Of a DNA stretch of 33,998 nt, positions 25,978 through 32,988 are shown piece after piece. Both the position numbers and the translations under genes were made by a program. Location of the stretch: contig JAJFLF010000038.1 in the NCBI GenBank assembly GCA_021772845.1, positions 1 to 33,998 of the forward strand, read 5' to 3'. The notes under the pieces were generated by a model. It did no database searches and was not told the DNA's origin. It was given only the letters and a program-made list of their open reading frames with translations. Position 1 is the stretch's first letter. The number at the start of each line of letters is the position of its first letter. This stretch comes from Mariprofundus sp. GTDB taxonomy: Bacteria; Pseudomonadota; Zetaproteobacteria; Mariprofundales; Mariprofundaceae.

Positions 25978-27032
25978 GGTTTCACCTCATTAGGTTTGTT
26001 ACTGGATGCGCATCGGAATCCATAAAAATCGGATGCCATATTTGGCAAAGAATAATTACGATGATAACTCTCTGTTGAAAACGGGTCGCTTTTCCATGAG
26101 CCGCCACGCATTACCCGGTGTATAGTGCGTTCCACATCTTCACTGCCCGTACCGCTGAACTGATCAACTTCCGGTTGAAATGAAACCTGCTCGCCTTCAG
26201 CCACTTTATAGGGTTTAAATACGTCAAACACCCATTCCGTGACATTGCCCGCCATATCCATCGCACCATAAGGACTGGAACCATGTTCAAAATGGCGCAC
26301 ATCATTGGTGTGCCCAATGCTGTAATAGGTATTCAGACGGCTTACATCCATTTTATTACCCCAGGGCCAACGATTCGCCTTGGTTCCACGTGCTGCTTTT
26401 TCCCATTCAGCCTCTTGCGGCAGACGCTTACCTGCCCAAGCGCAATAATCCCGTGCATTATACCAGGAGACCAAGGTCACAGGGTGCTGTTCAAGGCCGC
26501 TCGGAATTTCACCATTGTCCCAGTTCAAGGGGGTGCGATACTGTTTGGCCACAACAAAATGAGCATATTGAGCTTGGGTCACCGGATACTTATCGATCCA
26601 GAATGCTGGCACATCAACCTGATGCGCTGGTCTATCTGTCTGATTACTGCGCACGGCATTGGTGCCCATTTCAAATCGACCTGCCTCAACAAAGACCATT
26701 TGGTCTAATTCTTTTTTAACGTCTGAACTCAACAGCGTTTTAAGTGATTCAATCGAGTAGGCTTGTTTATCGTTCTCGCGCGCCTCATGGGCTGCCTGTA
26801 TACGGATATCTTCACCGGCTGCACGAATATGATCCTCTACTTCAGCAATGTCATAGCTGACCTTTCCGCGCATCTCATCCATACGCATTGCGCCAAGCTC
26901 AATCACATGCAATGAACCACCAATCATGGCAGCAGCGACACAGGTTATTAGCACCGCCATTGCAAGGTTTTTACGTTTTTTTAACTCTTTTTCAGAAATG
27001 GGTTGTCGCGACATTGGATATTTATTTACCAT
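25974..27032 (-). CDS. Membrane-anchored SUMF/FGE-fold protein
   Basis: 352 residues: an N-terminal membrane helix (about 22-44), a charged helical linker (about 50-110), then a formylglycine-generating-enzyme-fold domain (about 110-345) with FVEAGRFEMGTN, HQVDVPAFWIDKYPVT, WEKAARG, DMAGNVTEWVFD, VMRGGSW and GFRCASS. The two copper-binding active-site cysteines expected in true FGE are not seen after GGSW; only the GFRC Cys remains. It is more likely a SUMF relative (NirV/PvdO/EgtB-like) than a sulfatase activator. The start overlaps the upstream gene by 11 bases; an ATG at 27014 is an alternative. Confidence 0.8.
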   Translation of the reverse strand: MVNKYPMSRQPISEKELKKRKNLAMAVLITCVAAAMIGGSLHVIELGAMRMDEMRGKVSYDIAEVEDHIRAAGEDIRIQAAHEARENDKQAYSIESLKTLLSSDVKKELDQMVFVEAGRFEMGTNAVRSNQTDRPAHQVDVPAFWIDKYPVTQAQYAHFVVAKQYRTPLNWDNGEIPSGLEQHPVTLVSWYNARDYCAWAGKRLPQEAEWEKAARGTKANRWPWGNKMDVSRLNTYYSIGHTNDVRHFEHGSSPYGAMDMAGNVTEWVFDVFKPYKVAEGEQVSFQPEVDQFSGTGSEDVERTIHRVMRGGSWKSDPFSTESYHRNYSLPNMASDFYGFRCASSNKPNEVKP

Positions 27033-27540
27033 TATCCCTGGGAATTATTTCAGAATCAGCTGGAGCATAATCCGCTGTACCCGGCAAATCCCATGTACCA
27101 TAGTATTTTTTCAGCAACAGCTCACCGATCACACCGCCAACTGCACAGAATTCCATATTTAAGATCACAAAGAATCCCCACCACATTAATGGGATCAATT
27201 TAGCGCCTTCTGGCGCTCCAGTGGTTGCTGTTAAATAATAGTTGATTGCAAGAATGATCAGAGGCGGGAAATGGGCGACTAACTTGCCTCCCCAGCCATA
27301 GATAAAACCAATGGCTATACCTGCAGTCACTGGCAGAGCAAACATTGTTGCTACCCAGGCCAGATCATACCCAGCTACACCCCAAAAGAGCTCTATGCGA
27401 ACATCGAACCACAAATTACCAAGTTCATATATTAAACCAGCTGCAAAGAAAGCGATTAAAAAGCGCTGCCATTTAGGTGCCCATGGTTGAGGTAATTGTT
27501 TTTGCATGTCTGAAGACTCCGTCAATGGATCTACAATCAT
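27022..27540 (-). CDS. Four-helix membrane protein of unknown function
   Basis: Not recognised. 172 residues with about four hydrophobic segments (about 27-45, 57-83, 90-107, 117-143), one of them containing Asp (YDLAWVATMFALPV), and a polar C-terminus. It begins by TAATG overlap with the membrane cytochrome gene, so the two are probably translated together and may form a cytochrome-membrane subunit pair. No cofactor motif is clear; scattered His and Met are too few to argue for haem b. Confidence 0.65.
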   Translation of the reverse strand: MIVDPLTESSDMQKQLPQPWAPKWQRFLIAFFAAGLIYELGNLWFDVRIELFWGVAGYDLAWVATMFALPVTAGIAIGFIYGWGGKLVAHFPPLIILAINYYLTATTGAPEGAKLIPLMWWGFFVILNMEFCAVGGVIGELLLKKYYGTWDLPGTADYAPADSEIIPRDNGK

Positions 27541-28037
27541 TACTGATTGTTTTGTTTAGGGTAAGGGTTTCCTGTTAGTTTTTTGTACTCTGCGGCCTTT
27601 ACTTCTTCCAGATACCAATCTTTTACACGCAGACTTGAAAAATATTTAGCCATAAAACGGCGATCCTCTTCTGACAAGGAAGCATAAGAAGGCATCGCAT
27701 ATTTCGCTTTCAGGCGCGACGGAAGAATTTCCTGAGGATTATCTGCAGAAAAGTATTCATACAACCATTGTTCACTGCGCAATGAGCCAATACCATCAAG
27801 ATTTGGAGCAGGCACAGTTTCCATAATGTTTTTCACACCCCATAGGGAATGACAATCGCGACAGCCCATGTCACGATACATATCAGATGCTTTTGTTTGC
27901 ACTTCCTGGCTGGCCGTTGAATAAAATGGAATACCCTCATCCTTAACCGGATGAAATATATTATACGTACCTTTGCCTACAGCAAAGACTACAACCAGGC
28001 CAATTAGCCCCGCAATTAACCAATCACCTTTTCGCAT
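27540..28037 (-). CDS. Membrane-anchored monohaem c-type cytochrome
   Basis: 165 residues: an uncleaved N-terminal membrane helix (about 6-26), then a periplasmic cytochrome c domain with CRDCH (Cys59, Cys62, His63) and a probable axial Met in YAMPSYASLS (about 114). The C-terminal KDWYLEEVKAAEYKKL is helical and charged. Its topology resembles one haem arm of CcoP or CcoO. Because the CcoP-like protein of this cluster lacks haem, this is a candidate electron entry subunit. It lies three bases from the preceding CcoS-like gene. Confidence 0.85.
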   Translation of the reverse strand: MRKGDWLIAGLIGLVVVFAVGKGTYNIFHPVKDEGIPFYSTASQEVQTKASDMYRDMGCRDCHSLWGVKNIMETVPAPNLDGIGSLRSEQWLYEYFSADNPQEILPSRLKAKYAMPSYASLSEEDRRFMAKYFSSLRVKDWYLEEVKAAEYKKLTGNPYPKQNNQ

Positions 28038-28040
28038 GTA

Positions 28041-28298
28041 TTACTTAGAATCCTCGTACTGTTCGTTCAACAGTTCTGTACGACGATTTTCCTGCTTGGC
28101 AGTAGCTTCCTGATATTTTTTAAACTCTTCCGGACTCATTTTGTCCCGATCATTATCATCAAAAACAAGATATTTAATATCTTCATCAAACTGTTCGTTC
28201 TGACTTGCCCAACGTAGTCCAAATACCACGGCGATTAATATGGATGCTCCACTGACCAACCATATATAAATAGTCCAACCATCACCCCATTCAACCAT
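28041..28298 (-). CDS. CcoS-like cbb3 oxidase maturation protein
   Basis: 85 residues: a single N-terminal membrane helix followed by WASQNEQFDEDIKYLVFDDND, which resembles the CcoS signature (xWAxxxxQFDDxExxxxxILFDDD). CcoS is needed for cofactor insertion into cbb3 oxidase. The polar tail (MSPEEFKKYQEA to the end) is longer than usual. An AAGGAG motif precedes the ATG. Its place beside cytochrome and oxidase genes supports the call; the similarity is short, so it may be a functional analogue only. Confidence 0.55.
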   Translation of the reverse strand: MVEWGDGWTIYIWLVSGASILIAVVFGLRWASQNEQFDEDIKYLVFDDNDRDKMSPEEFKKYQEATAKQENRRTELLNEQYEDSK

Positions 28299-28327
28299 AA
28301 CACACTCCTTTGTATCGCAAACTTAGT

Positions 28328-28645
28328 TTAAACAAGAAAACCATCTAACATTTGTACTGCTGCAAAAATAGCTGACACAATCACACCCAGTACAATCATT
28401 CCCATCAACACTTTTTCACCGGTTTTTACACTGCTCATATCTGTTTTCATATAAAACAGAGCAATCACACCAACAAACACAAGCATCGATATAATCATAA
28501 ATATGAAAATACCTATACTGTATTCCTGGCTACGCATACTTTCGATACCAAGATCAAATACCTGCTCTTCTGCCGCATGCGATAGACCTGTGGAGCAAGC
28601 AAGAGATGACGTAGCTAGTGTGATATAAGACAAGATTCTATTCAT
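28328..28645 (-). CDS. Exported two-helix membrane protein, first gene after terminator
   Basis: Not recognised. I chose the ATG at 28645 (105 residues) because it gives a signal peptide (about 1-24, ending LSHA before AEEQ). The longer frame begins with TTG inside the terminator. Two membrane helices follow (about 44-68 and 80-102). No ribosome site is visible before this ATG. It is the first gene after a strong terminator, so its promoter should lie in 28646-28697; TACAAT at about 28660 resembles a -10 box but would leave almost no leader. Confidence 0.6.
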   Translation of the reverse strand: MNRILSYITLATSSLACSTGLSHAAEEQVFDLGIESMRSQEYSIGIFIFMIISMLVFVGVIALFYMKTDMSSVKTGEKVLMGMIVLGVIVSAIFAAVQMLDGFLV

Positions 28646-28697
28646 GATGGGCGCATTGTAGACCCGATGCATAAAATAGAAAGCGCTGTCATCACGC

Positions 28698-28727
28698 AAA
28701 AAAAATGCCGCCCAAAGGGCGGCATTT
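28698..28727 (-). terminator. Intrinsic terminator of the cbb3 oxidase operon
   Basis: On the - strand an AAATGCCGCCC / GGGCGGCATTT stem (11 pairs, eight of them in the GC-rich core with its closing A-T) with a three-base loop is followed by a run of eight T. It lies 22-51 bases after the stop of the 44-aa CcoQ-like gene, ending that transcript. On the + strand only three T follow, so it is directional. Confidence 0.92.
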
Positions 28728-28748
28728 CATATTACGTATTGTGCTATA

Positions 28749-28883
28749 TCAGAACTGTCTATTGCGTGGATCTGGAGTACCTTTTTTATGGTTATCAATA
28801 AAGAAACTATAAAGAACTGGTACCAGCAGAGCAATTGCGATAATTCCAATGATAGCGATTTGTGCATTGTCCATATCAATCAT
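28749..28883 (-). CDS. ccoQ: 44-aa single-helix CcoQ-like peptide
   Basis: A small gene below usual length cut-offs. The peptide begins MIDMDNAQIAIIGIIAIALL, contains one membrane helix (about 8-29), and ends with a short polar tail KKGTPDPRNRQF. AGGAG sits eight bases before the ATG. Size, single helix, basic/Pro tail and position (after the CcoO and CcoP-like genes) match CcoQ-type subunits, which stabilise cbb3. Sequence identity to known CcoQ is not testable here. Confidence 0.72.
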   Translation of the reverse strand: MIDMDNAQIAIIGIIAIALLVPVLYSFFIDNHKKGTPDPRNRQF

Positions 28884-28909
28884 ATCAAATCTCCTAATCT
28901 ATTTTATTA

Positions 28910-29593
28910 TCAGTGTGCAACACTATGATCAGGCTTCCAATCGATTGGAGGAAGACGTTTCACAGCAATAATAACGGCAACACAGAAGCCAAAGAACCAC
29001 CAGATCGCAGCCTCATAACCTTTATCCCACCATGGCTGTTTCTTTTCACGGGTACCATCAGCTTTGTAGACACCTTCAAAGTTAGCCAACACAATATCCG
29101 CACCAATGATTGTGTACTCTTCTAGATCAACTCCTGGCTGCTGCTGCAACTCAACTAGCTGATCTTCCATAATACGCAGGTCACTCATAGTGATCGGGTG
29201 CTGTGTGCGTTGAAATTCATACTTGGACGGGAACTCAGCCAATGCTTTTTCAATCATTGCCATTGCTCTTTCATCAGCTTCTTTCGAAGTTAATGTAGTA
29301 TCATTCAAGACACGCTGTACAGGATCAGATTTATAAACCCCGATGTAATCAGCATAGATTGCTGCAGTAGCTCTCTGACCAAACAGAGGGAACGTCCAAG
29401 CCATCGCTGTCAAGAAGGTCAGAAGCAACAAACCAACAACCGGGCGTGGAAGAGGATTATTATTTTCTGCAATCCCACCCAAACTTTCATTTTCCCAGAT
29501 GTGTTTCGCATCTTCAATCATCTTGTCATCAGACATAGTCTTAAGTGGACTACCAAGCTTCAAGCCATCAAATAATGGTAAATATTTAGACAT
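28910..29593 (-). CDS. CcoP-like subunit lacking the haem c domain
   Basis: 227 residues. The N-terminal ENESLGGIAENNNPLPRPVV (about 34-53), followed by a membrane helix, fits the hallmark of CcoP N-termini (DGIxExNNPLPRWW). The rest differs: a polar helical domain (about 75-195) with no CxxCH anywhere, then a second membrane helix (about 197-213). Canonical CcoP has two haems c there. GAGGGGG precedes the ATG 6-12 bases upstream. It lies between ccoO and the ccoQ-like gene, exactly where ccoP would be. I infer a structural CcoP derivative; the function is unproven. Confidence 0.7.
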   Translation of the reverse strand: MSKYLPLFDGLKLGSPLKTMSDDKMIEDAKHIWENESLGGIAENNNPLPRPVVGLLLLTFLTAMAWTFPLFGQRATAAIYADYIGVYKSDPVQRVLNDTTLTSKEADERAMAMIEKALAEFPSKYEFQRTQHPITMSDLRIMEDQLVELQQQPGVDLEEYTIIGADIVLANFEGVYKADGTREKKQPWWDKGYEAAIWWFFGFCVAVIIAVKRLPPIDWKPDHSVAH

Positions 29594-29606
29594 CTCTATC
29601 CCCCTC

Positions 29607-30551
29607 TTATTTCAAGTTCATTACGAAATCCATCAAATAACGGATTTCGGAATCATCTGCGTATTCAGGAACTTCTGGTGGATAAACACTTTCACCATCA
29701 CGGTATGCTACAAACTCTTCATCCCATTTAGCCAGATCAATATCGTTACCGGCTTTGTCTTTAGGGCCCCACAGGTAATCATAACGCGGCATGATTGAAT
29801 GTGGCTGAACCAGACGTGGGTTAAAGAAGTGCAATGTCATCCATTCAACAGATGAGTTGCGTGAAGCTACGTGCAATAGATCCGGTGCTTTACGGTCAGA
29901 ACCAAACGTAGTTGGAGACTCACCATTGAAATCACCTAGAACTGGAGGTCGACCAAATGACTGCCAGTCATGTGTCTGCTCAGGCAGTAGTGTATGACAC
30001 CACCAGCAACCCTCACGAACGAACATTGTTTTACCAGCACCCGCAAGGATGGTTTCAGATGCCGCATTCAATGTTGCATCAACACCCCAGCCACGTGTAG
30101 CTGTTGCAAATTCAACATAAGGTGTTTCAACACCATTTGTCACTTTAGAGCTCACAAGGAAAACACCACCAGTAGCTTCTGCTGCCTGGTCCATTTTACC
30201 CATAGAAACACTCAACGCCTGAACTTTTTCGCCCAGGATGTTGTCATGCTTCAAGCCACTTGGAAAAGATGTTCCCGCTGTAAACACATATGCTGCAGTT
30301 TCGTCCATCTTAGCGCCTGTAACCGGATTCTTTTTCAAGATCACTTTTACAGGTTTATCAGCTCCATGCAGGAACAGATCGCCGTAGGTAAACCCACTAT
30401 TCCTACCATAGGTTAACTGTTTTTCTAATGCTGTAGCAGTAGATGATACACCTGAAATATCTAAACTAGGCATATACATTGTAATTACCATGGATGACGA
30501 CAACGCCACACCAAAAAGAATCGATCCAACTCGGTACTCTCGGAATCCCAT
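29607..30551 (-). CDS. ccoO: cbb3-type cytochrome c oxidase subunit II (CcoO), long form
   Basis: Monohaem cytochrome c subunit that passes electrons to CcoN. The 314 residues have an N-terminal membrane anchor (about 8-28), a haem site REGCWWCH (Cys182, Cys185, His186), the family's PDLLHVASRNS..EW..LHFFNPR segment, and the axial Met in SIMPRYDYLW (about 255). About 120 extra residues lie between anchor and haem domain compared with common CcoO (about 200-240 aa). GGGAGGAG precedes the ATG. It lies 73 bases after ccoN with a hairpin between. Confidence 0.92.
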   Translation of the reverse strand: MGFREYRVGSILFGVALSSSMVITMYMPSLDISGVSSTATALEKQLTYGRNSGFTYGDLFLHGADKPVKVILKKNPVTGAKMDETAAYVFTAGTSFPSGLKHDNILGEKVQALSVSMGKMDQAAEATGGVFLVSSKVTNGVETPYVEFATATRGWGVDATLNAASETILAGAGKTMFVREGCWWCHTLLPEQTHDWQSFGRPPVLGDFNGESPTTFGSDRKAPDLLHVASRNSSVEWMTLHFFNPRLVQPHSIMPRYDYLWGPKDKAGNDIDLAKWDEEFVAYRDGESVYPPEVPEYADDSEIRYLMDFVMNLK

Positions 30552-30591
30552 TCTAACTCCTCCCTATATTATTTAAATTCTGTATAAATAA

Positions 30592-30613
30592 CTGGAGCCC
30601 GCGAGGGCTCCAG
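30592..30613 (-). promoter_or_regulatory. Intercistronic hairpin between ccoN and ccoO
   Basis: A perfect nine-pair GC-rich stem CTGGAGCCC / GGGCTCCAG with a four-base loop (TCGC on the transcribed strand) starts 12 bases after the ccoN stop. It is followed by TTATTTAT rather than a clean T-run, so it is better read as an mRNA 3'-end stabiliser or partial attenuator than a full terminator. It would allow more ccoN mRNA than ccoO mRNA. Confidence 0.7.
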
Positions 30614-30624
30614 CCCTATCTATC

Positions 30625-32031
30625 TTAACGTGCGTACGCGATATCCTGTGGCTGTAGACCTTCAGGTAGTTTTTCACCTACTTTCACAGTCATGTACATA
30701 TTGTACAACCATACGAAGTTACCTAGGAATACCATTGTACCACCCAACCATCTTACGATCATGTAAGGATGCTCAGCAATCACGATGTCCATGTATGGAA
30801 CTTCGTAGATCTTACCAGCGCCCTGAATCAGACCAGCGATAGTCATAGATACCCAGTACAAAGAGAAGCCGATCAACAACATCCAGAAGTGGAAGTTAGC
30901 CAAGCTCAATGAATACAGCTTACGACGTGCGATTGTCTGAATACCGTAGTAGACAGCAGCCGCTTCCGCGAACGTTGAGAAACCAAGCAATGCCAAGTGA
31001 GCATGTGCAACGATCCAACCAGTACCATGTACATACCAGTTAATTGCACGTGTCTGCTGGAAACCACCCTGCATATTCAATGGGGTTGCCAACAACACAC
31101 CAGTAATTGTGTATTTGATTTCAACGTTTTCAACAAACATTGCCCATTTACCCTGCATAGTCAGAAGAATGTTACATACGTATGCAACAGCTGGAACCAG
31201 AATCAATACACCTTCAACAGATGCGAATGATTTTAGCCATTCTGGCAGTGGAGAACTCATCAGGTGATGTGCAGCTGGAGTTGAGTAGAACACAACGATT
31301 GACCAGAAGTGCAAGTGACCAACACGATGTGAATAGAGTGGGTTACCCGTTACTTTAGGAACAATGTAGTATGTGATCGCTGCAGCAACTGGAGTAATCA
31401 ATAGACCCAGTACGTTATGTGCGAACCACCATGTCATGTACGCTTCGTTCAAACCGGTTAAGTGGAAGAACTCAGGTGCATTACCGATCAGGAACACAAT
31501 GATAAGCATGAAGAACGAGCCGGCGAAGAACCAGTTCGTTGTATAAATACCCTGTGTACGACGAGTAACGATAGACATGAAGATGTTAATGAACAGTGGC
31601 AACACCATCGCCAATGCAATGAACAAATCGATTGGCCAGATGAAGTCAGAATACTCACGACCTGAAGTCATACCGAACCATAGTGTAGCCAAACCAAGAG
31701 CAAGGCCGACGTTCCACAACATACAGTTCCAGACACCGAGCTTCTCAGACCACAACTTAGTGTTACCCAACTGTGGAACAACATACATCGCTGATGCAGC
31801 AAACGCACCTACGATCCAACCAAAAATTACAGCGTGAACATGCACCTGGCGCATGTGGCCAAACTGTAGAGCGTACAAATGTGTGAACCAATCCGGGAAC
31901 GCTAATTTAGCTGCGTTGAATGAACCGATCCCCGTACCAATAATAAACCACATAATCGCCGAAAAACTGAAGAAGATTGCTGCAGTACCGCCAGGAATAT
32001 CCTTCTCTTTCGCAAACAGATATTTAATCAT
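30625..32031 (-). CDS. ccoN: cbb3-type cytochrome c oxidase subunit I (CcoN)
   Basis: Catalytic haem-copper subunit reducing O2 and pumping protons. The 468 residues with 12 or so membrane helices show His64 (low-spin haem), CuB ligands His205, His255 and His256, the cross-link Tyr249 (VFYSTPAAHH), and haem ligands His343 and His345 (AHAHLALLG). Spacing matches canonical CcoN nearly without gaps. The stretch that is usually TFEGP reads NMQGG (319-323), replacing a conserved Glu by Gln321. GGGG precedes the ATG by eight bases. All redox ligands are intact, so it is expected to be active. Confidence 0.95.
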   Translation of the reverse strand: MIKYLFAKEKDIPGGTAAIFFSFSAIMWFIIGTGIGSFNAAKLAFPDWFTHLYALQFGHMRQVHVHAVIFGWIVGAFAASAMYVVPQLGNTKLWSEKLGVWNCMLWNVGLALGLATLWFGMTSGREYSDFIWPIDLFIALAMVLPLFINIFMSIVTRRTQGIYTTNWFFAGSFFMLIIVFLIGNAPEFFHLTGLNEAYMTWWFAHNVLGLLITPVAAAITYYIVPKVTGNPLYSHRVGHLHFWSIVVFYSTPAAHHLMSSPLPEWLKSFASVEGVLILVPAVAYVCNILLTMQGKWAMFVENVEIKYTITGVLLATPLNMQGGFQQTRAINWYVHGTGWIVAHAHLALLGFSTFAEAAAVYYGIQTIARRKLYSLSLANFHFWMLLIGFSLYWVSMTIAGLIQGAGKIYEVPYMDIVIAEHPYMIVRWLGGTMVFLGNFVWLYNMYMTVKVGEKLPEGLQPQDIAYAR

Positions 32032-32082
32032 GTATTTCCCCTTTTAATATACTTGAAGCTTTAAAACTAATTACAACTGAGA

Positions 32083-32190
32083 TCAATCATCATGCTCTTC
32101 GTCATGCTGACCTGGCATTAACAAATACCATGCAAACCACATGCTTGAGAACGCCAATATAATACCCAATACTGATGCAAAACCAGCCAT
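32083..32190 (-). CDS. 35-aa single-helix membrane peptide upstream of ccoN
   Basis: A small gene: the peptide begins MAGFASVLGIILAFSSMWFA, has one membrane helix (about 5-25) and an acidic His/Asp tail (GQHDEEHDD). GGGAG is eight bases before the ATG. It sits between the 87-aa gene and ccoN with correct strand and spacing, so it is probably an oxidase small subunit or assembly peptide. The His/Asp tail could bind metal, but this is speculation. Confidence 0.6.
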   Translation of the reverse strand: MAGFASVLGIILAFSSMWFAWYLLMPGQHDEEHDD

Positions 32191-32218
32191 ATTACTCTCC
32201 CTAACCTAGATTTATTTA

Positions 32219-32482
32219 TTAATCTTTCTGATAGCCTTCGTTAACCGCATGCAATTTAAGCGCTGTTGCAAGAATCCAAACGAATCCAAGACCAAACACA
32301 ATCATTACCCAGTTGCCGAAACCTTCAAATGTGAACGGCGAATACGCATCCGAACCCCATAAACCAGCCTCAGGAAACGGTCCGCGACCCACTGCCAATT
32401 GAGTGGCAATGGTAAATACAGAGCCATTACCCATTCCAGTAACGAAACCAGCAACGATTATTAACCATATTGAATTTTTCAT
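32219..32482 (-). CDS. Two-helix membrane protein, first gene of cbb3 operon
   Basis: Not recognised. 87 residues with two hydrophobic helices (about 4-27 and 57-76) separated by a Gly/Pro-rich periplasmic-type loop (GRGPFPEAGLWGSDAYSPF). GGGAGAGGG precedes the ATG closely. It leads the operon that continues with the 35-aa peptide and ccoN. A structural or assembly role in the oxidase is inferred from position only. Confidence 0.65.
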   Translation of the reverse strand: MKNSIWLIIVAGFVTGMGNGSVFTIATQLAVGRGPFPEAGLWGSDAYSPFTFEGFGNWVMIVFGLGFVWILATALKLHAVNEGYQKD

Positions 32483-32528
32483 GCCCTCTCCCTATTAAGA
32501 AAATATGAATTTTTTTTAACACTTCGAA

Positions 32529-32556
32529 ACCTTATTGTCTTTCGACACGCTGTCAA
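32529..32556 (-). promoter_or_regulatory. Candidate promoter of the cbb3 operon
   Basis: On the - strand TTGACA (32556-32551) is a perfect -35 box; 16 bases later TAAGGT (32534-32529) is a poor -10 (three of six matches). The spacer contains a small inverted repeat TGTC-GAAA-GACA. The 5' leader would be about 40 bases. A weak -10 may indicate activation, but no FNR-like palindrome (TTGAT-N4-ATCAA) is seen. Confidence 0.4.
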
Positions 32557-32624
32557 GCCCATAAATGGATCATGGTTTCTTTTATCGCTATTGCCAGTTC
32601 GTCAAATTTGTTCATGATTCAGCC

Positions 32625-32819
32625 ATGCGTGAAATACTTATTTATGGCATCAGTGGATGCGCTTCTCTCTTTATTCTGGGCTACACCGTACACATCTTCA
32701 TTGGCGGCTTGGTTGACGAGCAAACAGAACTTATCAGCATCATTGTCGCAGTCTGCCTGGGTGCACTGCTTGTAGGCTGGATGGCCTGGGACATCTTAAG
32801 AAGTCGACGCCTTAAATAG
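32625..32819 (+). CDS. Small two-helix membrane protein divergent from cbb3 operon
   Basis: Not recognised by name. From the ATG at 32625 it has 64 residues: helix one (about 8-26, SGCASLFILGYTVHIFIGGL), a short acidic loop (VDEQTEL), helix two (about 36-55) and a basic tail RSRRLK. A longer frame from 32565 adds 20 poorly hydrophobic residues that do not look like a natural N-terminus. No ribosome site is obvious for either start. It ends 61 bases before a strong terminator, which supports real transcription. Confidence 0.6.
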   Translation: MREILIYGISGCASLFILGYTVHIFIGGLVDEQTELISIIVAVCLGALLVGWMAWDILRSRRLK

Positions 32820-32880
32820 AACCTGGATCCGGCAAGCGCCTGTGTCTGCAGAGTGTTAATAATTGGTTTAAAAACTGCAT

Positions 32881-32924
32881 AAAAAAAACACGCAGCACCT
32901 TATTTAGTGCTGCGTGTTTTTTTT
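32881..32924. terminator. Strong bidirectional intrinsic terminator
   Basis: A ten-pair stem CACGCAGCAC / GTGCTGCGTG with an eight-base loop is flanked by eight A on the left and eight T on the right. It serves both strands, ending the small + strand membrane gene and the - strand thioredoxin/membrane-protein pair, which converge here. Confidence 0.93.
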
Positions 32925-32988
32925 AATAGCTGAGATGAATCAAACAGTTGCGCCATGCATATAAAACACTAGCACGACCCATGTATAA

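Noticed and set aside
25974..27032. Calling the SUMF-domain gene a sulfatase-activating formylglycine enzyme
   Set aside because: Expected paired cysteines are missing and no sulfatase lies in the window.
28328..28699. Longer 123-aa version of the two-helix protein starting at 28699
   Set aside because: Its TTG start lies in the T-run of the terminator and the extra residues precede a normal signal peptide start at 28645.
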